Shown here one piece after another: positions 42,672 to 50,926 of a stretch of DNA of 64,000 nucleotides. The notes beneath the pieces were generated by a model. That model saw only the letters and a program-made list of their open reading frames with translations, was not told the origin of the DNA and made no database searches. The DNA is from Brevibacillus choshinensis (lineage in GTDB: Bacteria > Bacillota > Bacilli > Brevibacillales > Brevibacillaceae), in assembly GCF_001420695.1 (NCBI RefSeq), contig NZ_LJJB01000013.1, positions 1,457,731 to 1,521,730 of the forward strand, written 5' to 3'. Each line of letters opens with the position of its first letter. The first letter of the stretch is position 1. A program made the position numbers and the translations under genes.

Positions 42672-42795
42672 AGGTTAATCATCTCCAAACCAAGATGTTA
42701 ACCTATTATAGAACAAACGTTCGTAATTTTCAAATATCAACAGCGTAATTTAACATAGCCAAATAAATAAGACTTTTTGATACGTAAAACCGAAA

Positions 42796-43620
42796 TTATT
42801 TCATTAGCACATTTCGAGGTCTTGTAATTGTTGGCATCAACAACCCATCGTAAAAATCCTCTTCTCCGAAAGCTGTATTCCACGGACGCAAAGCATAATA
42901 TGCTTCTGCTAAATCAGTTAAAATACCTGTCGAAAACGAACGTGCACCCACCATACTTTCCCCACGATGAACGTCAGGAACATCAAGTTTTGTAATTTTC
43001 ACAGGGGCATCCCCGATGATTTTCCATATAAAACTATCTAGACACTCGGAACCCACGTTTAGGACTGAAATAACAGGTGAAGAAATGACTTTTTCTATGG
43101 GGAGGTTTTCTCTGCTCTTGCAATCAAACAGAGCACAATTAGGACTTCTGTACTTTTCCCATAGAATTTGCCCGAAGGAATAAGTGTCGTCGGATAAGGG
43201 AATGGAAAAAACATCGCCCACTTTCCATTTCTGTGGTTTAGGTCGTTTCCAATTCAGCAATGTGTGTCTAATTTTATCTATGTATTCCTGGTCAATTTCA
43301 TTGCGATTTTCGTCTATTGCAAGTTCATTGATAATAAGTGCTACTTGAAGAATTTCTTCTCCTCTTTTTGAGCTTGCGTGGATAAACACACAGCCACTTT
43401 CATAATCGGTTTTGACCTTTTTAGACAAATCATTATTCAAACCTTTTAGCCTTGCTCTAAGTTTTTTTATCGCTTGTTGGTTAGTCTCAACTCCGAATTC
43501 ATCCGCCAAACTTTGTGCAATCATGAAAGTTGACATAGTATAATCAGGTAAATGAATCTTAACAAAGCCAATTTCAACAGATAATTCTTGAATTAACATC
43601 CTATCCAAATTATTTCCCAC
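42796..43620 (-). CDS. Imm26-type immunity protein with extra N-terminal domain
   Basis: 274 residues. The C-terminal 150 residues resemble Imm26 (QKWKVGDVFSIPLSDDTYSF GQILWEKYR), found as an antidote in polymorphic toxin systems. The N-terminal 120 residues are helical and not recognised (LADEFGVETNQQAIKKLRAR). No toxin gene lies beside it, so it is an orphan. No good ribosome site is visible. Confidence 0.7.
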   Translation of the reverse strand: MGNNLDRMLIQELSVEIGFVKIHLPDYTMSTFMIAQSLADEFGVETNQQAIKKLRARLKGLNNDLSKKVKTDYESGCVFIHASSKRGEEILQVALIINELAIDENRNEIDQEYIDKIRHTLLNWKRPKPQKWKVGDVFSIPLSDDTYSFGQILWEKYRSPNCALFDCKSRENLPIEKVISSPVISVLNVGSECLDSFIWKIIGDAPVKITKLDVPDVHRGESMVGARSFSTGILTDLAEAYYALRPWNTAFGEEDFYDGLLMPTITRPRNVLMK

Positions 43621-43679
43621 CTAATATTTAAGGTTTTCAATTATTAATATCCGAAGTGAAGTCAACCTTTATTCAACTC

Positions 43680-43768
43680 TCCTGCTAGTTAGCGTAGAAA
43701 AGGCAGCCGGTTATTAATCAGCTGCCTTTTCTCATTGATATTAAACTATCGAACCCGTTAGCGTAACA
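43680..43768. repeat. Dispersed repeat, hairpin type, overlapping a stop codon
   Basis: Head CCTGCTAGTTAGCGTAG, hairpin AAAAGGCAGC / GCTGCCTTTT, AACTATCGAACCCGTTAGCG. The hydrolase gene ends (TTACGC-TAA on the minus strand) inside its second head. Confidence 0.8.
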
Positions 43769-44618
43769 AGGTATTATGAATAAAATCCCTTATTGCTATT
43801 GCAATTTGTTCAGGCTGTTCTTCCGCTGAAAAATGTCCGCAATTTTCGATGATCTTGGCATTGATATTTAGCAGTCCGTTTTCTCTAAATCCGGCAAGGT
43901 ATTTTTCAATATTTGTGTATTCATCCGATCCTCGCAAGTAAAGAACCGGCGTTGACACCATAACATTTTTTGACGCGGCATTATCCTTTTCATCCTCAAG
44001 GAAACTTCTGTATAAATCAAACCCTGCTTTCAATGCGTCTAAACGGGAATAGGCTTCGACATATGATTTCCTGCGGGCATCACTCATTCTCTTGCCTTTT
44101 CCGGCTAACACATCATAGAAAAAGGAGAAATAAGGGAGTTCTTTGCCTGAAATCAGTATCTCTGGCAATTCAGGTACGTTATGAAATGCAAAATGCCAGA
44201 TGTAAGGATTACTTTTCACCTCGTTCCACGGATCAACACCGGGAATGGCAACATTCATAATCACCGCGCGAGCAAGCTTGTCAGGAAAGCTTTTTAAGAA
44301 AGCATACGTTACCTGGCCTCCAGCATCACACCCGACTAAAGTGACATCACGCAAATTCATATAATCCACAATCCCTCGAACATACTCGGCTATATTGCGT
44401 TTGCTGTATGACTGCAAAGGAATTACTGAATCCCCGATACCGGGGATGTCAATAGCGATAACATGATACTCTTCGGCAAGCCTATTCATCACGCCTTCAA
44501 ATTCAAGCCAGCAAGTCGGCCAACCGTGGATAAAAAATACTGTCGGCTTTGATATGGAACCGGCTTCGACCACATGGATCGGGACCTCTTTGACAATTAC
44601 TTCACGGTGTGTGAACAA
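43758..44618 (-). CDS. Alpha/beta hydrolase, epoxide hydrolase-like
   Basis: 286 residues. Oxyanion motif FFIHGWPTCWLEF, nucleophile elbow VGCDAGGQVTYAF (Asp, as in epoxide hydrolases and haloalkane dehalogenases), C-terminal catalytic His in ENCGHFSAEEQPE. The cap domain spans about 130-220. Its last codons and stop come from a repeat copy. The gene lies 69 bases after a WYL regulator and a palindrome, which probably controls it. Confidence 0.88.
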   Translation of the reverse strand: MFTHREVIVKEVPIHVVEAGSISKPTVFFIHGWPTCWLEFEGVMNRLAEEYHVIAIDIPGIGDSVIPLQSYSKRNIAEYVRGIVDYMNLRDVTLVGCDAGGQVTYAFLKSFPDKLARAVIMNVAIPGVDPWNEVKSNPYIWHFAFHNVPELPEILISGKELPYFSFFYDVLAGKGKRMSDARRKSYVEAYSRLDALKAGFDLYRSFLEDEKDNAASKNVMVSTPVLYLRGSDEYTNIEKYLAGFRENGLLNINAKIIENCGHFSAEEQPEQIAIAIRDFIHNTLLR

Positions 44619-44673
44619 ACCTTCTCACTCCTTTTATATTTCCTGATCACCTCACGATCTTAGCATTCAAAAT

Positions 44674-44691
44674 ATGACAACAGAGTGTCAT
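44674..44691. promoter_or_regulatory. Candidate WYL-regulator operator
   Basis: ATGACA-N6-TGTCAT lies at the 3' end of the regulator gene and 56 bases before the hydrolase start. Confidence 0.6.
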
Positions 44692-45605
44692 GGTATAGGT
44701 TGGGTATGGATTGTTTTTATTTCTTCTATTTTTTGAAGAAGATTTTCATTGACATATTGCGGTTCCAAAATGCGGACAGCCGTTCCAAAGGAAAGAAGAA
44801 AGCTATATAACCATTCGTCATCCGGCAATCTTGCGGATACAAGAAGAGATCCATCTTCATTTCGGATAATGTCCTTTTGATTAAATTCATCATAAACTCT
44901 GTACGCCACTTGTGAAGCAAAATGCATTTTCAAATGAATATGGGAGTACGCCGCGTCAGCCGAAAATTGAATGGGTGGAAGTTGAATTTGTTTATCCGCA
45001 AAGCTTTCTGGCAATATCTCAATATGTTGCATTCTGGTGATTTTAAAAGTTCTGTAGTCTTCTTTTGAAAGACAATATCCCTGCAAATACCATGACTTCG
45101 CTTTAAAGATCACTTTTAACGGATACGCTTTCCTTTTTGTAATGTCACCGTAGGGATTTAAATAGGAAAATGAGATGGCTTGCTTTCTGATTATTGCTTC
45201 TTTTAACGTTTCAAATCTTTCGTGGTCCGGTTCCCGGTTAGCCCAATGCGAGAAATCAATCTGAATCCAACTATTACTTGATTTATCAAATAGAGTACTG
45301 AGCTTCGAAAGAATACCGCTGACATCAATATGATCTGTGGATGACAAGCTTTGTAGTGCAAATAAAACGTGATGCTGTTCTTCCTCGGTAAGCATAGTCT
45401 TATTCAAAACATAATGATCAAGGATCGATATTCCTCCGCCCTTTCCCTGCAATGTATAAATGGGAATACCTGCCGCCGATAAAGTCTCAATATCGCGCAG
45501 TATCGTTCTCACAGAGACCTCAAAATGTTCCGCTAATTCTTTTGAGGTTGCTCGTTTCTTATCCAGTAATAGATATATGATTCCAAACAGTCTATCAATC
45601 TGCAT
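44688..45605 (-). CDS. YafY-type transcriptional regulator with WYL domain
   Basis: 305 residues. N-terminal HTH_11 (DRLFGIIYLLLDKKRATSKE LAEHFEVSVRTILRDIETLS), a middle WYL domain (LKVIFKAKSWYLQGYCLSKE DYRTFKITRM) and a WCX-type C-terminus. These regulators sense ligands such as nucleotides or metabolites. The hydrolase gene directly downstream is the likely target. Confidence 0.9.
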   Translation of the reverse strand: MQIDRLFGIIYLLLDKKRATSKELAEHFEVSVRTILRDIETLSAAGIPIYTLQGKGGGISILDHYVLNKTMLTEEEQHHVLFALQSLSSTDHIDVSGILSKLSTLFDKSSNSWIQIDFSHWANREPDHERFETLKEAIIRKQAISFSYLNPYGDITKRKAYPLKVIFKAKSWYLQGYCLSKEDYRTFKITRMQHIEILPESFADKQIQLPPIQFSADAAYSHIHLKMHFASQVAYRVYDEFNQKDIIRNEDGSLLVSARLPDDEWLYSFLLSFGTAVRILEPQYVNENLLQKIEEIKTIHTQPIP

Positions 45606-45694
45606 GATGTTCCTCCAAAATTAGATGTTCTAAATCTCCTCCTCTAGAGAGAAACGAACGATTTTATGCAACGATTTAGTTCAACAGTTAACCG

Positions 45695-45730
45695 CGTTAT
45701 TCTGCCCGTTAGATTAATCAGCTATTGTCA
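45695..45730. repeat. Dispersed head motif
   Basis: TTCTGCCCGTTAGATTAATC, head motif without hairpin, in the gap between two minus-strand genes. Confidence 0.6.
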
Positions 45731-45758
45731 TGCACGAATAAATAATTCAAGAAGACTG

Positions 45759-46565
45759 TCATCTTGTCACTCTTTCATATTTGATTTCGGCCATGCCCGT
45801 TGCAATGCCGGACCGGATCACGAGCTGCTGATCGTTTACTCTCATCGTGATGTTTTTGTTCGGATCTCCATACCCACCGTATTCACGGGCGATGCGGAAA
45901 AATTCATCCTGGTTGATAGTGATCCCGTGAATCTCCAATAATCGTACAGCAAAGCGTAGGCAATCGTCCGAAGTGGTTTCCCATAATTCCATATGTCCCT
46001 GTTCATGACCAAACGTAAGCATGGGCATTCCGCCGTTGTATATGGTAAATCGTTCATGTTCCTGCCGGGTATTATATTGAAGATCCTGTGCAACGATGAT
46101 CAACTCATCGATGGACTGGGCCGTCTGCAAAGTGGGATAAGGGCCGTCCTCCTCGAAGTACCACTGTTCGGGGAGGCTGTCGCTTACCGTTTCATGAATA
46201 TTTCCAATGTGATTGATACCACGGTACCACGCCGTATTCGTTTGGTTGTTCTCGCTTCGGTACGTCACTTTATAGACAGTGTTTGCTTTGCCTCTTCGCA
46301 TAGGGTATTCATTGGACATAATCGCTTCAATATCAAGAACACTTCCCTCTCTGCTGGCGATCATTTTCTCGATTTCGGCCTCGTGTTCCGATCTCAAATT
46401 CAGCAACAGCGGCAAGGACAACGTGAACATGATCGCCAGTGATCCAACGAGGAGATGAGGGGTCCATTTTTTGCGGCCAGACAAATGAAAATAGATTGTC
46501 ATACCAATTGTGCCGAGCAGAATGATTACGATGAGCGCCACGCATAAATTTTCGATGACTCCCAT
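45759..46565 (-). CDS. Membrane protein of unknown function
   Basis: 268 residues. Two membrane segments at the N-terminus (LCVALIVIILLGTIGMTIYF and HLLVGSLAIMFTLSLPLLLN) are followed by a 190-residue soluble domain rich in Trp, Tyr and acidic residues (YRSENNQTNTAWYRGINHIG). GGAGGGGTG precedes ATG 46565. Not recognised; the domain may face outward. Confidence 0.7.
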   Translation of the reverse strand: MGVIENLCVALIVIILLGTIGMTIYFHLSGRKKWTPHLLVGSLAIMFTLSLPLLLNLRSEHEAEIEKMIASREGSVLDIEAIMSNEYPMRRGKANTVYKVTYRSENNQTNTAWYRGINHIGNIHETVSDSLPEQWYFEEDGPYPTLQTAQSIDELIIVAQDLQYNTRQEHERFTIYNGGMPMLTFGHEQGHMELWETTSDDCLRFAVRLLEIHGITINQDEFFRIAREYGGYGDPNKNITMRVNDQQLVIRSGIATGMAEIKYERVTR

Positions 46566-46604
46566 ATTCACCCCTCCCAATAAAATATTAGGCTGACGAT
46601 ATGT

Positions 46605-46635
46605 TATTAAGCTAACGATCCCCGTTAGTTGAGTT
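46605..46635. repeat. Dispersed head motif overlapping a stop codon
   Basis: AAGCTAACGATCCCCGTTAG; the minus-strand gene at 46625-46897 takes its TAA from this motif. Confidence 0.6.
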
Positions 46636-46897
46636 CAATTAGGATCAATTCAACAATTCGTTTTATCTTACTCTTGCTGTACTTATTACAAAGATTAATG
46701 ACTGCACGGTCCTGTTCACAATCCTCTAGTAAAAGAGTTTGTTTAATCTGTTTCGCCTCCAAGAGTAACTTAGACTTCATTGAATTTGAGTCCATCTTAG
46801 AAAAAAGTTGTATAAGTTCCACAAGTGTAAAAGTTCCACCACCGTTTATCTCGTCATGATAATGACTCATGAAATATTGAAAAGTGGGATATTCCAT
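46625..46897 (-). CDS. Small hypothetical protein, immunity-like
   Basis: 90 residues, MEYPTFQYFMSHYHDEINGG GTFTLVELIQLFSKM, helical. Short proteins starting with xxYPTxxxFxxxY are seen among contact-dependent inhibition immunity proteins; the match is weak. AAGGATGAGA precedes the start. Confidence 0.55.
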   Translation of the reverse strand: MEYPTFQYFMSHYHDEINGGGTFTLVELIQLFSKMDSNSMKSKLLLEAKQIKQTLLLEDCEQDRAVINLCNKYSKSKIKRIVELILIELN

Positions 46898-47002
46898 ATT
46901 CTCATCCTTACTCTTTTATCGGTATTAACATATTCTTGCCAATATGAGGTCAGGCCTCTATTGCTATTGTACACTACACTATCCTGCCCGTTCGTATTAT
47001 GA

Positions 47003-47184
47003 GGTCAGCCAGTTTTTACTGGTTGACCATTTTTTATATAGTTCTACGATTACGGTAGCCGGGGTAGAACGTCCCTGCCCGTGGGGCATTGACCCCGTCC
47101 GCTAAACTGTTCACCCCCTACTTGTAGAAACATGTTTGAGGCTGGTTGGGACTTAGATCTCGTATAACAAGCGAAGCTATGATA
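47003..47184 (+). ncRNA. Predicted bridge RNA of IS110 copy 4
   Basis: Same sequence as the RNA at 7724-7905, shifted by 39279. Left target guide at 47074-47082 and right target guide at 47100-47105. Confidence 0.7.
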
Positions 47185-47238
47185 CTACAAGCAGGACTAG
47201 GGGTTACCGGCAAATTATCTTGGAAAAGGAGCGATACA

Positions 47239-48441
47239 ATGAATCCAGTCGTTGGTCTGGATGTATCTAAAGGGGAAAGTCAAGTTCAAGCATTTTTAGA
47301 CAAGGGTCAGCCATACGGAAAAAGCTTTAGCATTTCGCATACTCGCGAGGGACTAGATACTTTTCTTCACTTTCTCAAGAATGTAGAAAGTATAACTAGT
47401 AAACAACCTCCGGTTGTTTTGGAGTCAACTGGACATTATCAGACTCCAATTACTCAGTTTCTAGAAGAACAAAACTACTTATATATTGTGATAAACCCAC
47501 TCATCTCTTATCAAGCGAAAAAATCAAGCTTACGCAAGGTCAAAACTGATGCAATCGATGCTTATCATTTATGTGAGCTGTATTACAAGGAGGAACTACA
47601 ACCTCATAAGAAGAGAGGGTTACAGCTGTTAAACCTCCGTAATCTTACAAGACAGCACGAATCTCTAACCGATCTTTGCACGCAAGCAAAATTACAGTTC
47701 CATGCCATTTTAGACCAAGTATTCCCTGAGTTCAGAAGTGTATTTGGGGACTTGTTTTCAAAGGTATCCTTGCACATTTTACTAGAGTTCCCTACCTCGG
47801 AAGAGGTCTTAAAAGCTAGGGAATCTGAATTGACGGAACGAATCGCAGCTATATGTATCAGTCGTTCCAACGCTTGGGCCAAAGAAAAGGCGAAAAAAAT
47901 AATGGATGCAGCAAGCCGCAATCCATTTCAAAAAGTTGTGTACGAAAGTCATTTGATTAGTCTTGAGATGTATATTCGTATCATTCTTCAATATCAAGAG
48001 CATCTGTCCAATTTAGAGCACCGAATTGATGCTCTCGCATCAGAAATTGAAGAATATAAGATTATCCAATCTATCCCTGGTATCGGAGAAAAAATCGCGG
48101 CAACGATTATCTCTGAAATTGGTGAGATAGAGCGGTTTAATCACCCTAAAAAACTTGTTGCCTTTGCCGGAATCGATCCCAGCGTGCATTCTTCTGGCAA
48201 GTTCACTGCAACAATTAATCGAATCACGAAAAGAGGTTCCAGCAGGCTGCGACATGCCTTATATATGGCTGTCCTATGCGGTATCAGGAGTTCACGCAAT
48301 AAGAAACTAAAAGAGTTTTATGACAGAAAACGCGATGAAGGAAAGCCATTTAAAGTCACGGTCGTTGCTTGTGCGAACAAACTGATCCACTGGATTTTTA
48401 CCCTCTTAAAGCGTAAAGAAACTTTCCTTGATCTTGCTTAA
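47239..48441 (+). CDS. IS110-family transposase/recombinase
   Basis: 400 residues, identical in translation to the proteins at 7960 and 25138; all catalytic motifs are present. Confidence 0.95.
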   Translation: MNPVVGLDVSKGESQVQAFLDKGQPYGKSFSISHTREGLDTFLHFLKNVESITSKQPPVVLESTGHYQTPITQFLEEQNYLYIVINPLISYQAKKSSLRKVKTDAIDAYHLCELYYKEELQPHKKRGLQLLNLRNLTRQHESLTDLCTQAKLQFHAILDQVFPEFRSVFGDLFSKVSLHILLEFPTSEEVLKARESELTERIAAICISRSNAWAKEKAKKIMDAASRNPFQKVVYESHLISLEMYIRIILQYQEHLSNLEHRIDALASEIEEYKIIQSIPGIGEKIAATIISEIGEIERFNHPKKLVAFAGIDPSVHSSGKFTATINRITKRGSSRLRHALYMAVLCGIRSSRNKKLKEFYDRKRDEGKPFKVTVVACANKLIHWIFTLLKRKETFLDLA

Positions 48442-48573
48442 TACCAATAAGCAACAATAGAGATAAATCCTTCCATCATTGCGACGGATGGTTATTTGCC
48501 ATGCTCAATTTCAGTATAACAATTAAACATAAACACGTTTAATGAAAAATGTTGACATCCTATTAGCTGGTTT

Positions 48574-48690
48574 AGCGTAATGACGTATCGTCAGTCTAAT
48601 ACTATATTTTCTCAGTCTAAAACATTATTTTCACGGTCTAACACTTTATTTTCTGAGCCTACAACATTATTTTCTTCGGACAAATATATC
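48574..48690. repeat. Composite repeat tail with four 21-bp units
   Basis: After AGCGTAATGACGTATCGTC (which contains palindrome TGACGTATCGTCA), units start at 48593, 48614, 48635 and 48656, exactly 21 bases apart, and end with TTCGGACA. It is the longest tail in the window. Confidence 0.85.
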
Positions 48691-48698
48691 AACAAACA

Positions 48699-48719
48699 AG
48701 CAGGGCGATTAACCCTGCT
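48699..48719 (-). terminator. Hairpin overlapping the stop of the repeat-protein gene
   Basis: AGCAGGG / CCCTGCT with a seven-base loop; the stop codon at 48709 lies in the loop. The T-run after it is weak. Confidence 0.55.
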
Positions 48720-49206
48720 GTAGATTTTTAAGATTTCGTCTTTTTATATTTTGCTTTTGTAGATTTCGTCTCTTTAGATTTCGTCTCTTTAGATTTCGTC
48801 TTTGTAGATTTCTTTTTTTGAGATTTCGTTTTTTTAGTTTGCGTCTTCTCTTTGTGGTTGCTCGATTATTCGTGCAGTTACACCACCCATTTAGACGCGC
48901 AGCCAGTCCTTGTGGACCATATGCATCATGTGGTCCATATGCTCCATGTGGTCCATATGCTCCATGTGGTCCATATGCTCCATGTGGACCATCTGCTCCT
49001 TGAGTTCCATATGGTCCTTGTCCTCCACATGGTCCTTGAGCTCCATATGACCCTTGTCCTCCATATGGTCTTTGTCCTCCACATGGTCCTTGAGCTCCAT
49101 ATGATCCTTGTGGTCCATATGGCCCCGGATATCCACCTACACTCTTATTGGCATATTGTGACGAACCACTATATGCATTGTTGTATCCCTGATTTTTCTT
49201 ATTCAA
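48709..49206 (-). CDS. Low-complexity protein: Gly/Pro/Tyr/Gln repeats plus Lys-Arg-Arg-Asn-Leu tail
   Basis: 165 residues from a TTG preceded by GGGGGG. Residues 25-95 are hexapeptide-like units of G-P-Q/H-G-x-Y with GPCGGQ variants and two Cys; residues 118-160 are repeats of KRRNL. Such two-part composition resembles spore coat or exosporium proteins (CotG-like Lys/Arg repeats, collagen-like Gly-Pro runs). No enzyme motif. Probably a late-sporulation structural protein; inferred from composition only. Confidence 0.65.
   Translation of the reverse strand: MNKKNQGYNNAYSGSSQYANKSVGGYPGPYGPQGSYGAQGPCGGQRPYGGQGSYGAQGPCGGQGPYGTQGADGPHGAYGPHGAYGPHGAYGPHDAYGPQGLAARLNGWCNCTNNRATTKRRRKLKKRNLKKRNLQRRNLKRRNLKRRNLQKQNIKRRNLKNLQQG
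48890..49130. repeat. 18-nt coding repeat in the low-complexity gene
   Basis: Plus strand units of TGGTCCATATGCTCCATG type repeat through this stretch, encoding the Gly-Pro-His-Gly-Ala-Tyr hexapeptides on the minus strand. Confidence 0.85.
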
Positions 49207-49544
49207 GAAATACTGCCCCCCTTTCTTTTATGTAGACAGGTTATGAGAAGAAGTTTCCCACCGCTTGGACGTGTGTATGGAAGCGAGAAAAATGTGCGAC
49301 ACAATGGAGACAGCACTTATTTACTATCAATTGGCAATAATCGGGCGGTCGTTACAAGTGCTTTTTCTATGCTCCTGGGATTTGCGATAGAACTTTCCTT
49401 GTAGAAAGAACTAACTAGCTATGTAACCAGCCCATTCTATACTTGTCGACTAAGTTTTTTTTGTAACCCTTGGAAGTGCAATTTCATCTAAGGCTATGAG
49501 CATTTATCGTCTCACCAACAAATCGCAACAGGAAAGGGTGCACA
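49207..49544. promoter_or_regulatory. Divergent upstream region
   Basis: 338 bases between two divergently transcribed genes; no open frame of note and no clear palindrome. It should contain the promoters of both. Confidence 0.4.
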
Positions 49545-50291
49545 ATGAAGATGAACAAATTCAAAGCGGCCATGCTGGGAATCTTGGTGGTTTGCCTGTT
49601 CGCTGGGGGGACCGCCGCATTTTCCAAAACAGTTACGGAAAAAATTTCGGCCCGGTTTGCCAACATCAAACTGATCGTCAACGGCAATGTGATCCAGACC
49701 AAAGCAGAACCGTTCATTTACAACGGCAACGTCTACGCCCCGGTAGCCACGGTGGCAAATGCGCTCTCGATACGCCAGGAATGGGACAACAAAACGCCAG
49801 CCGTTCGCTTTTCCAATGGAGCAAGCTCGATACCGGACGCCATCGCGCAGCAGGCAAAGCGAACCTTGCCTCTCCCCTGTGACGGATCCGATCCAAAAGG
49901 CAGTGCATACTACTGCTCTCCGGATACCGAAATTTTAACCAAAGGCTATGTCAATCTGACAGGAGCCGGCAACCAGGAGTTTCTCGTTCTGTACCGCTAT
50001 AAGTCGGTCGAAGGCATTCCTTTTGAAGCGTACCTGACGCTCTTCCGCCAAATAAACGGAAAAGCGGTTCCGGTCAACACCGTCGAGCTGTACAAAGGAG
50101 AATCCACCGCCGAGCCGGGCGACGCCGTCTACGATCCGGGGCTAAAAAAAGTGTACATGCACCGGTACGAGTTCAAGCTGATCACAGAAAACAACACGAC
50201 CCGCTTCGGCAAAGGCGAACTGCTGGAAGCCGCCATCGTGGAAGTGCAAAACGGTAAGCTAGTCAAAACTGGACAACTCGCCAAAAAATAA
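49545..50291 (+). CDS. Secreted protein with copper-amine-oxidase-like stalk domain
   Basis: 248 residues with a signal peptide (MKMNKFKAAMLGILVVCLFA GGTAAFS). The segment IKLIVNGNVIQTKAEPFIYN GNVYAPVATVANAL is the stalk domain used by many Paenibacillaceae surface proteins. The remaining 150 residues are not recognised. The base composition is richer in G+C than its neighbours. AGGAAAGGGTG precedes the start and a good terminator follows. Confidence 0.85.
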   Translation: MKMNKFKAAMLGILVVCLFAGGTAAFSKTVTEKISARFANIKLIVNGNVIQTKAEPFIYNGNVYAPVATVANALSIRQEWDNKTPAVRFSNGASSIPDAIAQQAKRTLPLPCDGSDPKGSAYYCSPDTEILTKGYVNLTGAGNQEFLVLYRYKSVEGIPFEAYLTLFRQINGKAVPVNTVELYKGESTAEPGDAVYDPGLKKVYMHRYEFKLITENNTTRFGKGELLEAAIVEVQNGKLVKTGQLAKK

Positions 50292-50310
50292 CCCTTTATG
50301 CGCACAAGAA

Positions 50311-50345
50311 AAACCGTCAGACTGGATTCTGACGGTTTGTTTCTT
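50311..50345 (+). terminator. Rho-independent terminator
   Basis: AAACCGTCAGA / TCTGACGGTTT followed by GTTTCTTT. Confidence 0.85.
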
Positions 50346-50367
50346 TAGGCTGTTTTAGGTTGCCAAG

Positions 50368-50649
50368 ATGAAGGGATTACAGCACGAGACGGTCAACGAG
50401 CGACAAAGACAACGTGTAAAGAAAGGTATCTATCACATCCAACACGTTAATAACTTCCACAGCCGTTTAAAATCGTGGATGGAACATTTTCAAGGAGTTG
50501 CAACAAAATATTTGGATAATTACCTTTATTGGTTCCGTTGGCTTGAACTTGGTAAAAATCTGGCATTTGAGAATCGAGTTGAACAAATGCTTATTTCAGT
50601 GTGTCAGATATCGAATTATACAACAAGAGAAATGTTAAGAAGTGCATAA
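50368..50649 (+). pseudogene. IS1595-family transposase C-terminal fragment
   Basis: 93 codons matching the end of the transposase at 41625-42671: RQRVKKGIYHIQHVNNFHSR LKSWMEHFQGVATKYLDNYL corresponds to RVKGVYHIQNVNSYHSRLKR WIDRFYGVATKYLQHYL. The zinc ribbon and two catalytic Asp are missing and no terminal repeats are seen. Confidence 0.85.
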
Positions 50650-50686
50650 TAAAAGACCCCCTATTGAAAGGTCTTGAAACACATAT

Positions 50687-50926
50687 CTAATATTGTACCC
50701 TTTTTCTCTTGAAAAGCGACAGCATTGCTAATAGCAATAGCACAATTCCAATAATCAAATACCAGCCTTGACCTTCGTAAGACAACATCAAGGTAAGTTC
50801 CCAAAAGTTTGACGGACCAGAATTGGCACAACTATTACAGTACGGATAAGCAAATATAAAAGGCAGTATCCCAATAAATGTAACTATTATTCCTAAAAAC
50901 AATAATAACATAGAGATTTTTTTCAT
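50687..50926 (-). CDS. Small two-TM membrane protein
   Basis: 79 residues, MKKISMLLLFLGIIVTFIGI LPFIFA, a short Cys-containing outside loop (YPYCNSCANSG), then LIIGIVLLLLAMLSLF. AGGAGG lies before ATG 50926. Not recognised. Confidence 0.7.
   Translation of the reverse strand: MKKISMLLLFLGIIVTFIGILPFIFAYPYCNSCANSGPSNFWELTLMLSYEGQGWYLIIGIVLLLLAMLSLFKRKRVQY

Larger units (their letters stand above)
40965..42760 (-). mobile_element. IS1595-family transposon with acetyltransferase passenger
   Basis: 1796 bp bounded by inverted ends GGCTATGTTAAAC (40965) and its counterpart ATTTAACATAGCC (ends 42760); the similarity extends to a second block GTTGAT. An 8-bp duplication AAATAAAT flanks both sides (40957-40964 and 42761-42768), the size expected for IS1595. 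Inside are the transposase (41625-42671) and, downstream on the same strand, a GNAT gene (41066-41545). IS1595 relatives are known to carry passenger genes. Confidence 0.9.
46991..48573 (+). mobile_element. IS110-family insertion sequence, complete (copy 4)
   Basis: 1583 bp, same sequence and orientation as copies 2 and 3. Left flank CTATCCTGCCCG, right flank AGCGTAATGACGTATCGTC, the best-preserved target in the window. Confidence 0.95.

Noticed and set aside
48574-48690. CRISPR array
   Set aside because: Units are contiguous 21-bp tandem repeats without unique spacers and no cas gene is present in the window.
48852-49235. Plus-strand frame rich in His, Val and Met repeats
   Set aside because: Antisense shadow of the Gly-Pro repeat gene; 18-nt repeats keep all frames open.
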